Shown: positions 1 through 6,379, numbered from the stretch's first letter. The stretch: DNA of 7,477 nucleotides from an uncultured Clostridia bacterium (GCA_945947715.1 CAMEYZ010000108.1:1-7477), one strand, 5' to 3'. The notes: generated by a model not told the origin, from the sequence alone. Program-made: numbers and translations.

Positions 1-231
1 CACAGCGGCAGTTATTTCGTCTGCGGCGGTCTGCATATCGGGGAGGTCATAGGGACTGTACAGCCCCAGATCGTCCGTATCGGAGCCCTTTCCGAAGAAT
101 AACTCCGCCTGCTCCTGCATATATATACCCCGCGACAGGAGAGTCTCTGCGGTCAACGGGGAAATATTTCCCGCCGCCGATATCTCACGGGCGGTTTTTT
201 CATCGGGCTTGCCGATAATCCATTTTTTCAT
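1..231 (-). CDS. recJ: Single-stranded-DNA-specific exonuclease RecJ, N-terminal fragment (left edge)
   Basis: The first 77 residues of a leftward gene are present; the rest lies outside the window. The protein begins MKKWIIGKPDEK, continues with an ISPLTAETLLSRGI segment at about residues 28-36, and reaches LYSPYDLPDM at about 57-66. This matches the usual RecJ start: a short Trp-containing strand, a helix ending in a 'L..RGI' turn, then a 'dPf.l.DM..A' segment just before the DHH catalytic domain. RecJ is a 5'-3' single-strand DNA exonuclease acting in recombination and mismatch/base-excision repair. The catalytic DHH motifs are not in the window, so the call rests on the N-terminus alone. 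The ATG at 229-231 is the only possible start: the in-frame stretch upstream has no ATG, GTG or TTG before a TAA at 268-270. The best Shine-Dalgarno match, AAAAGGAG, ends an unusual 30 nt upstream. Confidence 0.8.
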   Translation of the reverse strand, partial: MKKWIIGKPDEKTAREISAAGNISPLTAETLLSRGIYMQEQAELFFGKGSDTDDLGLYSPYDLPDMQTAADEITAAV

Positions 232-261
232 ATAGTGTTTTGTGCCGTATGAGCGGCTGTA

Positions 262-269
262 CTCCTTTT
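262..269 (-). promoter_or_regulatory. Distant Shine-Dalgarno-like site of recJ
   Basis: AAAAGGAG on the minus strand is the only good ribosome binding site match before recJ, but it ends 30 nt from the ATG instead of the usual 5-10. A short GCCG/CGGC stem (244-247 with 254-257, 6-nt loop) lies between them and would shorten the effective distance. Whether this site is used is uncertain. Confidence 0.4.
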
Positions 270-286
270 ATACCTGTTTTTGGAAA

Positions 287-298
287 TTCTTATAAGAA
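287..298. repeat. 12-bp perfect palindrome in the recJ leader
   Basis: TTCTTATAAGAA is fully self-complementary and lies about 10-20 nt downstream of the predicted recJ transcription start. It could be an operator, but AT-rich palindromes of this size also occur by chance. No regulator is assigned. Confidence 0.3.
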
Positions 299-313
299 CA
301 ATGTCATAATTAT

Positions 314-342
314 ATTATAGCATTAATTTGTGACATAATCAA
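314..342 (-). promoter_or_regulatory. Predicted sigma-A promoter of recJ
   Basis: On the minus strand, a -35 TTGATT (337-342) and a -10 TATAAT (314-319) are separated by 17 bp. The predicted start is near 307, giving a leader of about 76 nt. No hairpin terminator is visible between the mntP stop and this promoter, so recJ may also be read through from mntP. Confidence 0.55.
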
Positions 343-345
343 GTA

Positions 346-915
346 TTATTTCAAATGTTCGGCAAGAATTTTCACTCCGATGAGAATAAGTATAGCTCCG
401 CCTGCTATGTAGGCCTGTCTGCGGAATTTTCCGCCGAATTTGTGACCTGCGAGGACGCCTATAGCTGAGAGAGTGAAGGTGGTAAGTCCGATAATTGCGG
501 CACAGTGGAGGATATCTGCTCCGAGAAAGGCAAAGCCTATCCCCACAGCGAGAGCGTCCACTGAGGTTGCGGCGGCAAGGCAGATAAGCTCCCACATGTT
601 GAGTCTGCCGGAGCTTTCCGGGGAGCTATCGCAGCTGTCCTTATTAAATATCACATCGAATATCATCTTTCCGCCGATAAAGGACAGCAGTCCGAAGGCT
701 ATCCAGTGGTCTACCGAAACGATGAGCGATTCAAAGCGTATGCCGAGAAAATAGCCTATCGTCGGCATCAGTGCCTGAAAGCCTCCGAAAAACAGGGCGA
801 TGAGCAGCATATTTTTAACAGAGAGCCTTTTCATAGAAAGTCCCTTGCAGACCGCAGCTGCAAAGGCGTCTGCGGATAGTCCCACGCCTATCAGGAAAAT
901 TTCAGCAAGTCCCAT
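346..915 (-). CDS. mntP: Manganese efflux pump MntP
   Basis: A 189-aa integral membrane protein with about six hydrophobic helices (roughly residues 3-22, 35-57, 64-88, 105-127, 130-152 and 165-186). This is the normal size and topology of MntP (formerly YebN, DUF204), which exports excess Mn2+ across the cytoplasmic membrane. The two internally repeated family motifs are present: GLSADAFAAAVCKGL around Asp16 and AATSVDALAVGIGFAFLG around Asp120. These membrane-embedded aspartates correspond to the essential acidic residues known in E. coli MntP. The ATG at 913-915 has a strong GGAGGA site 6 nt upstream. A longer in-frame ORF back to 1032 is open but would start inside the divergent promoter region and is not expected. 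It lies 114 nt upstream of recJ on the same strand and is divergent from the GNAT gene. No Mn-sensing yybP-ykoY leader fits in the gap. Confidence 0.93.
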   Translation of the reverse strand: MGLAEIFLIGVGLSADAFAAAVCKGLSMKRLSVKNMLLIALFFGGFQALMPTIGYFLGIRFESLIVSVDHWIAFGLLSFIGGKMIFDVIFNKDSCDSSPESSGRLNMWELICLAAATSVDALAVGIGFAFLGADILHCAAIIGLTTFTLSAIGVLAGHKFGGKFRRQAYIAGGAILILIGVKILAEHLK

Positions 916-920
916 AGCTG

Positions 921-966
921 TCCTCCGATGCTTGTTTTTTATCATTATATTATCTTTTTCGGAGGA
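921..966 (-). repeat. Inverted repeat pairing with the mntP ribosome binding site
   Basis: TCCTCCGA at 921-928 and TCGGAGGA at 959-966 are perfect 8-bp reverse complements 30 nt apart. Read on the minus strand, the upstream arm is an anti-Shine-Dalgarno sequence and the downstream arm is the mntP ribosome binding site itself. An mRNA starting upstream of 966 could hide the site in a hairpin. The predicted mntP start near 937 lies inside the loop, so that transcript would lack the upstream arm. Confidence 0.5.
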
Positions 967-972
967 AAATTC
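944..972 (-). promoter_or_regulatory. Probable mntP promoter
   Basis: A perfect TATAAT -10 lies at 944-949 on the minus strand. The -35 is weak: the hexamer 17 bp upstream (967-972) reads GAATTT. The predicted start near 937 gives a leader of only about 21 nt. The poor -35 box fits a promoter that needs an activator or is simply weak. Confidence 0.5.
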
Positions 973-976
973 GCAG

Positions 977-1005
977 TTGACAGCCTTTGTTATATCTGCT
1001 ATAAT
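977..1005 (+). promoter_or_regulatory. Consensus sigma-A promoter of the GNAT gene
   Basis: TTGACA (977-982) and TATAAT (1000-1005), both perfect consensus hexamers, are separated by 17 bp. The predicted start is near 1012, leaving a leader of about 19 nt that holds the CGGAGG ribosome binding site. It stands back to back with the mntP promoter, the two -35 regions being only a few bp apart. Confidence 0.85.
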
Positions 1006-1030
1006 GAAAAAAACTGACGGAGGTAATAGC

Positions 1031-1540
1031 ATGGTTGAACTGACACTTGTATCGGAAAATGAAAAGGAGCTACTAAATAATCTCCTTGAAAAATATCAGT
1101 ATGAGTTTTCGCAGTGGGACAAAAAGGACGTGGACGAAAAGGGTCTGTTCGGGTATGAATATCTGGACTGCTATTTTGAGGAGGAAAACCGTTTCCCATA
1201 TTTTATCAGGGTGGACGGAAGGCTTGCTGGGTTTGTTATGGTCAGTGATTACCCGGAGGTCCCTGGGACTAAGCTGGATTTCTGTCTGTCGGAGTTCTTC
1301 GTGATGCATAAGTACCGCATGTCGGGAGTGGGACGTGAAGCGGTGCGTCAGCTCCTGGAGAAGCATCATGGCAGCTGGCAGCTGAAGCGTCATCCTCACA
1401 ATACGGCTTCGGTCTATTTCTGGAACAATGTGGTTGACGAGCTTACGGGCGGAAATTATAAACTTATCGAAGGATACCCCGACAAAGAGGTAGACTACGA
1501 GGACGGCACCCCCGCGGACGTTTTCTTTTTTGAAAATTAA
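1031..1540 (+). CDS. GNAT-family N-acetyltransferase, substrate unknown
   Basis: A 169-aa soluble protein with a typical GNAT layout. The N-terminal part is helix-rich with acidic and aromatic residues (about 10-55). A beta-strand pair FIRVDGRLAGFVMV follows at about 58-71. Motif A contains the strand LSEFFVMHKYR and the acetyl-CoA pyrophosphate loop RMSGVG (about 96-101), then helix GREAVRQLLE. A later segment, SVYFWNNVV at about 127-135, matches the GNAT motif B position. The family transfers an acetyl group from acetyl-CoA to an amine. It resembles predicted acetyltransferases annotated only generally, so no substrate is proposed. The ATG at 1031 has a CGGAGG site 7 nt upstream and lies just after a perfect consensus promoter. 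An in-frame ORF open from 800 runs opposite mntP and is not the real start. It appears monocistronic and ends at the hairpin 1553-1584. Confidence 0.87.
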   Translation: MVELTLVSENEKELLNNLLEKYQYEFSQWDKKDVDEKGLFGYEYLDCYFEEENRFPYFIRVDGRLAGFVMVSDYPEVPGTKLDFCLSEFFVMHKYRMSGVGREAVRQLLEKHHGSWQLKRHPHNTASVYFWNNVVDELTGGNYKLIEGYPDKEVDYEDGTPADVFFFEN

Positions 1541-1552
1541 ATACTTATAAAA

Positions 1553-1584
1553 AACCGACTGTCAGGAAATCCAGACAGTCGGTT
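1553..1584. terminator. Bidirectional intrinsic terminator between convergent genes
   Basis: AACCGACTGTC (1553-1563) pairs perfectly over 11 bp with GACAGTCGGTT (1574-1584) around a 10-nt loop. On the plus strand TTATTTTA follows; on the minus strand a run of T residues (GGTTTTTTAT) follows. It lies 12 nt after the GNAT stop codon and 3 nt past the stop of the leftward 148-aa gene, so it can end both transcripts. Confidence 0.9.
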
Positions 1585-1587
1585 ATT

Positions 1588-2034
1588 TTACTGTATATCA
1601 GCAGAAGCAATCTTCCAGCTTGTGCCCTCACGGACGAGCTTCATGGTCCGCTGTTCGGTAGTGCAGTCGTGGACGTTATCATCATAATAGGTGACGGTGT
1701 AAAGGAAATCTCCTTCGGTAAGGGAGCTCTGGCGGCGACCTTTGAAATTTATCCTCACATGCATTACTGAGTTTTCCTCAAATTCAAACTGGGACTTAAG
1801 TGAGGAATATTCCTCCGAAAGCGCCTCCCACACCGACGAGCCTGTGCCTTCATCGGCGAAAAGCTCCGTCATATCCGCGGAATTTTCCCGGATAACTGCG
1901 GTGTAGCACTCATTTACAGTCTTCGCCTGACCGCCGAAATACATCGACAGTATAAGCGCCCCGATGCATATGATGAAGCAGACCGTCAGCACGATCCTGC
2001 CGATAAATCTTCCTTTTACCTTTTCTTCCGACAT
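1588..2034 (-). CDS. Membrane-anchored protein of unknown function, last gene of the manA-ilvD operon
   Basis: A 148-aa protein I do not recognise. It has a short basic N-terminus (EEKVKGRFIGR), one hydrophobic helix at about 13-33, and a soluble domain of about 115 residues. The lack of a clear signal-peptidase site or lipobox Cys and the positive residues before the helix suggest an N-in anchor with the domain outside. The outer part starts with a helical stretch around NECYTAVIREN (41-51). It ends in strands such as LYTVTYYDD (111-119) and a 'MKLVREGTSWKIAS' pattern (131-144). The latter is reminiscent of NTF2-like or DUF4878-type folds, where a final 'W.i' strand is typical; this is a guess from pattern only. 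It starts 3 nt after the ilvD stop, with its GAGAGG site inside the ilvD 3' end, so translational coupling to ilvD is likely. The transcript ends at the hairpin just past its stop. Confidence 0.75.
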   Translation of the reverse strand: MSEEKVKGRFIGRIVLTVCFIICIGALILSMYFGGQAKTVNECYTAVIRENSADMTELFADEGTGSSVWEALSEEYSSLKSQFEFEENSVMHVRINFKGRRQSSLTEGDFLYTVTYYDDNVHDCTTEQRTMKLVREGTSWKIASADIQ

Positions 2035-2037
2035 GAA

Positions 2038-3714
2038 TTACAGATCCTCTCTGAGAACAGCGCCCCGTGCGGCAGATGTTACCATAGCCGCGTATCTCTT
2101 AAGATAGCCCTTAAGCTCCTTCTTCTTAGGAGTAAATTCCGCAAGACGACGGTTTATCTCCTCCTCGGGAACGTCAAGGGAAAGCTTGCAGTTGGGGATA
2201 TCGACAGTTATCATATCGCCGTTCTGAACGATACCGATGATACCGCCATCAGCAGCCTCAGGAGAAACGTGGCCGATAGAAGCTCCTCTGGAAGCTCCGC
2301 TGAAGCGTCCGTCGGTGATAAGCGCTACCGACGAGCCCAGTCCCATTCCCTGAATAGCCGATGTGGGGTTGAGCATCTCTCTCATGCCGGGGCCGCCCTT
2401 GGGTCCCTCGTAACGGATAACGACAACGTCGCCTGCAACGATCTTTCCGCCGAGGATAGCTGCCTGTGCGTCCTCCTCGCAGTCGAATACCTTAGCAGGG
2501 CCGGTATGTGTCAGCATCTCAGGAACAACAGCGGAACGCTTAACTACACAGCCATCCTTAGCAAGATTTCCTCTGAGTACGGCGATGCCGCCCTCTTCGC
2601 TGTAGGGAGTTTCTATAGGTCTGATGATATCAGGGTTCTTGTTAACGCAGCCCTTGATGTTCTCGCCCACAGTCTTGCCGGTAGCTGTGATAAGGTCTGT
2701 GTGGAGCAGGCCCTTCTTGTCAAGCTCGTTCATTACAGCGTATATACCGCCTGCCTCGTTGAGGTCCTCCATGTAAGCATGACCTGCAGGAGCAAGGTGA
2801 CAGATATTCGGAGTTTTTGCGCTTATCTCGTTAGCGATGTCGAGGTTTATCTCGATGCCGCACTCGTGAGCGATAGCGGGGATATGGAGCATAGTATTTG
2901 TGGAGCAGCCCAGTGCCATATCAACGGTAAGAGCATTTTCAAAGGCTTCCTTGGTCATGATGTCCAGAGGACGGATATTTCTCTGATAGAGCTCCATTAC
3001 CTTCATGCCTGCCAACTTTGCAAGGCGTATTCTCTCGGAGTAAACAGCAGGGATAGTTCCATTGCCTTTTAGTCCCATGCCGATAGCTTCGGTAAGGCAG
3101 TTCATGGAGTTTGCAGTGTACATTCCCGAACAGCTTCCACAGGTAGGACAAGCCTTGTTCTCGTATTCCTCGAACTCCTCCTCGGTTATCTTTCCTGCGG
3201 TGTATGCGCCTACCGCTTCAAACATGGAGGAAAGGGAGGTCTTGCTGCCCTGAACATGACCTGCCAGCATAGGTCCGCCGGAAACGAATACTGTGGGAAC
3301 ATTTATCCTTGCGGCTGCCATGAGAAGTCCAGGTACGTTCTTGTCGCAGTTGGGTACCATAACCAGCGCATCAAAGTGATGAGCAAGAGCCATGCACTCA
3401 GTGGAATCAGCGATGATGCCTCTTGTTACGAGGGAATACTTCATGCCCTCGTGACCCATTGCGATACCGTCGCATACTGCGATAGCGGGGAATACTACAG
3501 GAGTACCGCCTGCCATAGCAACGCCCAGCTTAACGGCCTCAACTATCTTGTCGATGTTCATGTGACCGGGAACGATCTCATTGTATGAGGAAACGATACC
3601 TACCAGCGGCTTTTTCATTTCCTCCTTGGTAAAGCCCAGAGCGTTGAAAAGTGAGCGCTGGGGAGCCTTGTCTGCGCCCTCGCAGAAGAAGTTGTTACAT
3701 TCTTTACATTCCAT
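2038..3714 (-). CDS. ilvD: Dihydroxy-acid dehydratase IlvD
   Basis: A 558-aa cytoplasmic iron-sulfur enzyme of full family length. It dehydrates 2,3-dihydroxy-isovalerate and 2,3-dihydroxy-3-methylvalerate to the 2-keto acids that lead to valine, leucine and isoleucine. Hallmarks visible: NEIVPGH (45-51), AVCDGIAMGHEGM (79-91), PNCDK (121-125) with the cluster Cys123 and the Lys that is carbamylated in studied members, CPTCGSCSGM (189-198), and the active-site loop GRFSGASRG (469-477) with the proposed catalytic serine. The first position reads PGH, as in E. coli IlvD, not the PCN of enzymes shown to hold a [2Fe-2S] cluster, so the cluster type cannot be assigned. The extreme N-terminus has Cys3, Cys6 and Cys11, which is unusual. 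The ATG at 3712-3714 follows GAGG by 8 nt. It sits 16 nt after the 232-aa gene; no T-box or attenuator precedes it, and no other ilv or leu gene is in the window. Confidence 0.96.
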   Translation of the reverse strand: MECKECNNFFCEGADKAPQRSLFNALGFTKEEMKKPLVGIVSSYNEIVPGHMNIDKIVEAVKLGVAMAGGTPVVFPAIAVCDGIAMGHEGMKYSLVTRGIIADSTECMALAHHFDALVMVPNCDKNVPGLLMAAARINVPTVFVSGGPMLAGHVQGSKTSLSSMFEAVGAYTAGKITEEEFEEYENKACPTCGSCSGMYTANSMNCLTEAIGMGLKGNGTIPAVYSERIRLAKLAGMKVMELYQRNIRPLDIMTKEAFENALTVDMALGCSTNTMLHIPAIAHECGIEINLDIANEISAKTPNICHLAPAGHAYMEDLNEAGGIYAVMNELDKKGLLHTDLITATGKTVGENIKGCVNKNPDIIRPIETPYSEEGGIAVLRGNLAKDGCVVKRSAVVPEMLTHTGPAKVFDCEEDAQAAILGGKIVAGDVVVIRYEGPKGGPGMREMLNPTSAIQGMGLGSSVALITDGRFSGASRGASIGHVSPEAADGGIIGIVQNGDMITVDIPNCKLSLDVPEEEINRRLAEFTPKKKELKGYLKRYAAMVTSAARGAVLREDL

Positions 3715-3730
3715 TTTAATTACCTCGATC

Positions 3731-4429
3731 TTATTGATTTGATATTATTTCCCTGTAGGAGCTCACCGCCGAATCCACCTCGGAGATAAGTCTTGCTTCA
3801 AGGGGAGTGTTCATGATATTTTTCGGATATTCCACGCCTATGTAGGTGTTTTCCCAAAGCATGCCTCTGTCCATGCCATAGAAGTACAATACCTTTCCGA
3901 AATGGTCGGTCTTTGCGCGGAAATAGACCTTGCTGCCCTTGTCGGAAACGGGCTCGAACAGATATAAGCCGCTGGGAGCCTCACCATTTTTGAAGTTATC
4001 TATCATATCATAGATTTTATCATCTGCGGCGTTAGCTATAATGAAAGCGGGCTTTTCTGGGGCATACTCTCCGTATTCCTCGTCGTCGATGTCGGGCTCG
4101 TACACGGCGGAATAGTCTATCTCGCCGGCACCACTGTCAAAGGGCAGGAAATCTCCGCTGAGCATGAATGAATACTCGACTTCAATCTGTTCTCCGTTTT
4201 CATCGTCATCATAATAAGTATCCTTTACAAGACGGACAGGCTTTGGAGCCTTTACGGGAGCGGAAGCCTTCGGAGCTGCGTTTTGCGGAGTCTGTCCGGA
4301 CAGAGCCCTGTTTTTCATTTCCTCCGCCTTATCGAGAAGCTCGGACATTCCCGCCGAAACGCACTTTTGAGAAGCTGTGCTGTCTAACGCCTTAGCTGCG
4401 GATTTTAAAATGCTGTCAAAAAAACTCAT
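3731..4429 (-). CDS. Protein of unknown function between glucokinase and ilvD
   Basis: A 232-aa protein I do not recognise. It begins with an amphipathic helix, MSFFDSILKSAAKAL, continues with another helical stretch (about 22-43), then an Ala/Pro/Lys-rich linker (about 45-66). The rest is an acidic C-terminal domain of about 165 residues. This contains the clusters YYDDDENGEQIEVEY (72-86) and DIDDEEYGEY (113-122), then strand-like segments such as GLYLFEPV (154-161), KVYFRAKT (167-174) and KVLYFYGMD (179-187). There is no transmembrane segment or signal peptide, so it is probably cytoplasmic or loosely membrane-associated through its first helix. The ATG at 4427-4429 has an AAAGGA site 8 nt upstream. 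The ORF is open back to 4519, but that stretch overlaps the end of the glucokinase gene. Gaps of 22 and 16 nt to its neighbours place it firmly in the operon. A role in sugar metabolism is not supported by any motif. Confidence 0.8.
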   Translation of the reverse strand: MSFFDSILKSAAKALDSTASQKCVSAGMSELLDKAEEMKNRALSGQTPQNAAPKASAPVKAPKPVRLVKDTYYDDDENGEQIEVEYSFMLSGDFLPFDSGAGEIDYSAVYEPDIDDEEYGEYAPEKPAFIIANAADDKIYDMIDNFKNGEAPSGLYLFEPVSDKGSKVYFRAKTDHFGKVLYFYGMDRGMLWENTYIGVEYPKNIMNTPLEARLISEVDSAVSSYREIISNQ

Positions 4430-4451
4430 GTCTTTATCCTTTCGTAAATAT

Positions 4452-5411
4452 TTACTGTTCGTTATTTCCGAGGAAGGCTGCGCCGATGATGCCCGCGTCA
4501 TTTCCGAGCTCAGCAACAACGATCTTCGTGTTCTTGTCGATCATTCTTGTGTAGACCTCTTCTGCCACAAGCTCCTTTACGGGGATAAGCAGAGGATCGC
4601 CCTCGTTGCACACTCCGCCGCCGATGCACAGAACATCGGGCTGGAAGATGTTTATCACGTTTGTGATTCCCGCAGCAAGATACTTGCAGTATGTATCAAC
4701 GACCTGCTTTCCTGCCTTGTCGCCTGCTCTCATGGCATTGAAGGCGTGGCGTGCGGAGTAGCGGTTTCCGTCCTGAACGAAATATTCGTGAAGTACGGAG
4801 GAGCTGTCCTTTTCAGCTGCCTCTCTTGTCATGCGGATAAGTCCTGTTGCGGAGGAGAACACCTCAAAGCAGCCCTTTCTGCCGCAGGTGCACTGGGGAC
4901 CGTCCACCTCGATGACCATGTGGCCTATCTCCGCACCTGCGAAGTTAGAGCCTGTCATAATCTTGCCGTCAACGATAACGCCTGCGCCAACGCCTGTTCC
5001 GAGAGTGATGCAGACTGCATTTGCAGCGCCTCTTGCAGCACCTGCAACATATTCTCCATAGGCAGCGGCATTGGCATCGTTTGCCACGTAAACGGGCTTA
5101 TTGATGTGAGCCTGAATATATTCTCTCACGGGGACATCGTGGAAATCAAGATTGTTGGAATAGGGGATAGTACCGTTGATATTATCGGCAATTCCGGGAG
5201 TTCCTATACCTATCCACTCCACGCTGTCAACGGAAATTCCTGCGTCCTCGCATGCCATAAGGGAGACCTTAGCCATATCGTCGCAGATATCCTTTGCGGG
5301 ACGAGGACAGAGAGTCTTTACGCTTGCCTTACCAACTATCTCAAAATTTTCCGTCACAACGCCTGCCTTGATATTAGTGCCGCCAAGATCGATTCCTATG
5401 TAATACTTCAT
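4452..5411 (-). CDS. ROK-family glucokinase
   Basis: A 319-aa sugar kinase that probably phosphorylates glucose to glucose-6-phosphate with ATP in the cytoplasm. The N-terminal ATP phosphate loop is DLGGTNIKAG (8-17). GIGTPGIAD (68-76) and the catalytic-aspartate motif NDANAAAYGE (111-120, Asp112) follow. Next comes the glycine-rich LGTGVGAGVIVDG segment (137-149). The ROK zinc site is complete: His164 in EIGHM, plus CTCGRKGC with Cys174, Cys176 and Cys181. A second ATP-binding glycine stretch is at IGGGVCNEG (263-271). No helix-turn-helix domain precedes the kinase, so it is an enzyme, not a ROK repressor. Glucose is the likeliest substrate from the sequence, but mannose or N-acetylmannosamine activity cannot be excluded, especially next to manA. 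The ATG at 5409-5411 has GGAGGT 7 nt upstream. An upstream in-frame ATG at 5424-5426 overlaps that site and is unlikely. The manA stop is 14 nt upstream. Confidence 0.93.
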   Translation of the reverse strand: MKYYIGIDLGGTNIKAGVVTENFEIVGKASVKTLCPRPAKDICDDMAKVSLMACEDAGISVDSVEWIGIGTPGIADNINGTIPYSNNLDFHDVPVREYIQAHINKPVYVANDANAAAYGEYVAGAARGAANAVCITLGTGVGAGVIVDGKIMTGSNFAGAEIGHMVIEVDGPQCTCGRKGCFEVFSSATGLIRMTREAAEKDSSSVLHEYFVQDGNRYSARHAFNAMRAGDKAGKQVVDTYCKYLAAGITNVINIFQPDVLCIGGGVCNEGDPLLIPVKELVAEEVYTRMIDKNTKIVVAELGNDAGIIGAAFLGNNEQ

Positions 5412-5425
5412 GGTGATGACCTCCA

Positions 5426-6379
5426 TTAAACCTTTGTAAGAATTACGGTGCATTTTCCTTCAACGGTATATTTTCCGCTGCCTGCGCCGATGAAGATGCT
5501 GTCGCCCTTCTTTGCGTTTACAGTGCCATTTCCTGTGATGACGGGGCTGCCCTCCAGAACGAGAATGCTGTTGAAGCTCTTTTCGTCTGCTTCAAATTCA
5601 GCCTTTGTATCAACATTTACTCTGTAGGTGGTGAAATACTCGCAGGAGGAAAGGAGCTTGATATCGAAGCCATCATGCTTTTCCACGGGAGTTTCAGGGT
5701 AAGCTTTTGCAGGACAGAGGTTTGTTACGTCCTTAGCCTTTTCCACATGAAGCTCGCGGGGCTTTCCGTCCTTGCCGACTCTGCCGTAATCGTAGATACG
5801 GTAGGTGGTGTTGGAGTTCTGCTGTATCTCGGCGATAAGGATACCCTTGCCGATAGCATGGAGAGTGCCCGACTGGATAAAGAACACATCGCCCTTCTTG
5901 ACGGGAACAGCGTTTGTCACTTCAAGGAGAGTATTGTCTGCGATGCGACGGGCGAACTCGTCCTTTGATATCTCGTGCTTGAAGCCGTACAGAAGAGTAG
6001 CTCCCTCGTCGCAGTCCACCACGTACCACATCTCAGTCTTGCCGTATTCGCCCTCGACGCGCATAGCATAGTCGTTGTCAGGATGTACCTGAACAGAAAG
6101 GTTATCCTTTGCGTCGATAAGCTTGATAAGAATGGGGAAGTTCTCAAATTTTTCGCAGTCTGTTCCGAGGACGGACTTGCCTGCCTTTTCGATATATTCC
6201 GACAGGGTGAGCCCTGCAAATTCGCCGTTAGCGATAGTGGACTGACCGTCCTTATGGCAGGAAAGCTCCCAGCTCTCAGCGACCTTGTCATAGTCGCAGT
6301 CCTTGCCGAAATCGTCGCGGAGGCGTGTTCCGCCCCAGATATAGTCCTTGAAAGCGGGTTTAAGCAGCATTGGATACAT
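5426..6379 (-). CDS. manA: Mannose-6-phosphate isomerase, class I (Firmicutes short type)
   Basis: A 317-aa cytoplasmic zinc enzyme that interconverts mannose-6-phosphate and fructose-6-phosphate. It has the short form of about 315 aa typical of Firmicutes ManA. The start, LLKPAFKDYIWGGTRL, carries the family's 'WGG..L' motif. The zinc ligands are visible: Gln97 and His99 in SVQVHPDN, Glu116 in KTEMWYV, and His174 in SGTLHAIG. The catalytic-arginine motif YRIYDYGR ends at Arg200, and the C-terminal cupin-like domain ends in LVLEGSPVITGNG and KKGDSIFIGAGSG. The first ATG (6377-6379) has AAAGGA 10 nt upstream. The second ATG, three codons later, would lie too far from it. This is the first gene of the five-gene leftward operon, 46 nt downstream of the predicted transcription start. 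Its stop overlaps the start of the glucokinase ribosome binding region. Together with the kinase, it channels free mannose and glucose into glycolysis. Confidence 0.95.
   Translation of the reverse strand: MYPMLLKPAFKDYIWGGTRLRDDFGKDCDYDKVAESWELSCHKDGQSTIANGEFAGLTLSEYIEKAGKSVLGTDCEKFENFPILIKLIDAKDNLSVQVHPDNDYAMRVEGEYGKTEMWYVVDCDEGATLLYGFKHEISKDEFARRIADNTLLEVTNAVPVKKGDVFFIQSGTLHAIGKGILIAEIQQNSNTTYRIYDYGRVGKDGKPRELHVEKAKDVTNLCPAKAYPETPVEKHDGFDIKLLSSCEYFTTYRVNVDTKAEFEADEKSFNSILVLEGSPVITGNGTVNAKKGDSIFIGAGSGKYTVEGKCTVILTKV

Noticed and set aside
916..1030. Possible yybP-ykoY manganese riboswitch before mntP
   Set aside because: Only 115 bp separate mntP from a divergent gene, the predicted leader is about 21 nt, and I see none of the conserved riboswitch core.
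916..1032. N-terminal extension of mntP by 39 codons
   Set aside because: It would pass through the divergent promoters and the mntP ribosome binding site. Known MntP proteins begin at the internal Met, and length and Asp16 numbering fit that start.
2269..3072. 267-codon open frame on the plus strand inside ilvD
   Set aside because: Antisense shadow of a highly conserved ilvD with no credible product.
3715..3730. Possible T-box or attenuator before ilvD
   Set aside because: The gap is only 16 nt and contains little more than the ribosome binding site.
4377..5429. 350-codon open frame on the plus strand
   Set aside because: It lies opposite the ROK glucokinase over almost its full length. 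The glucokinase has all family motifs and a ribosome binding site; the antisense frame has no recognisable domain.
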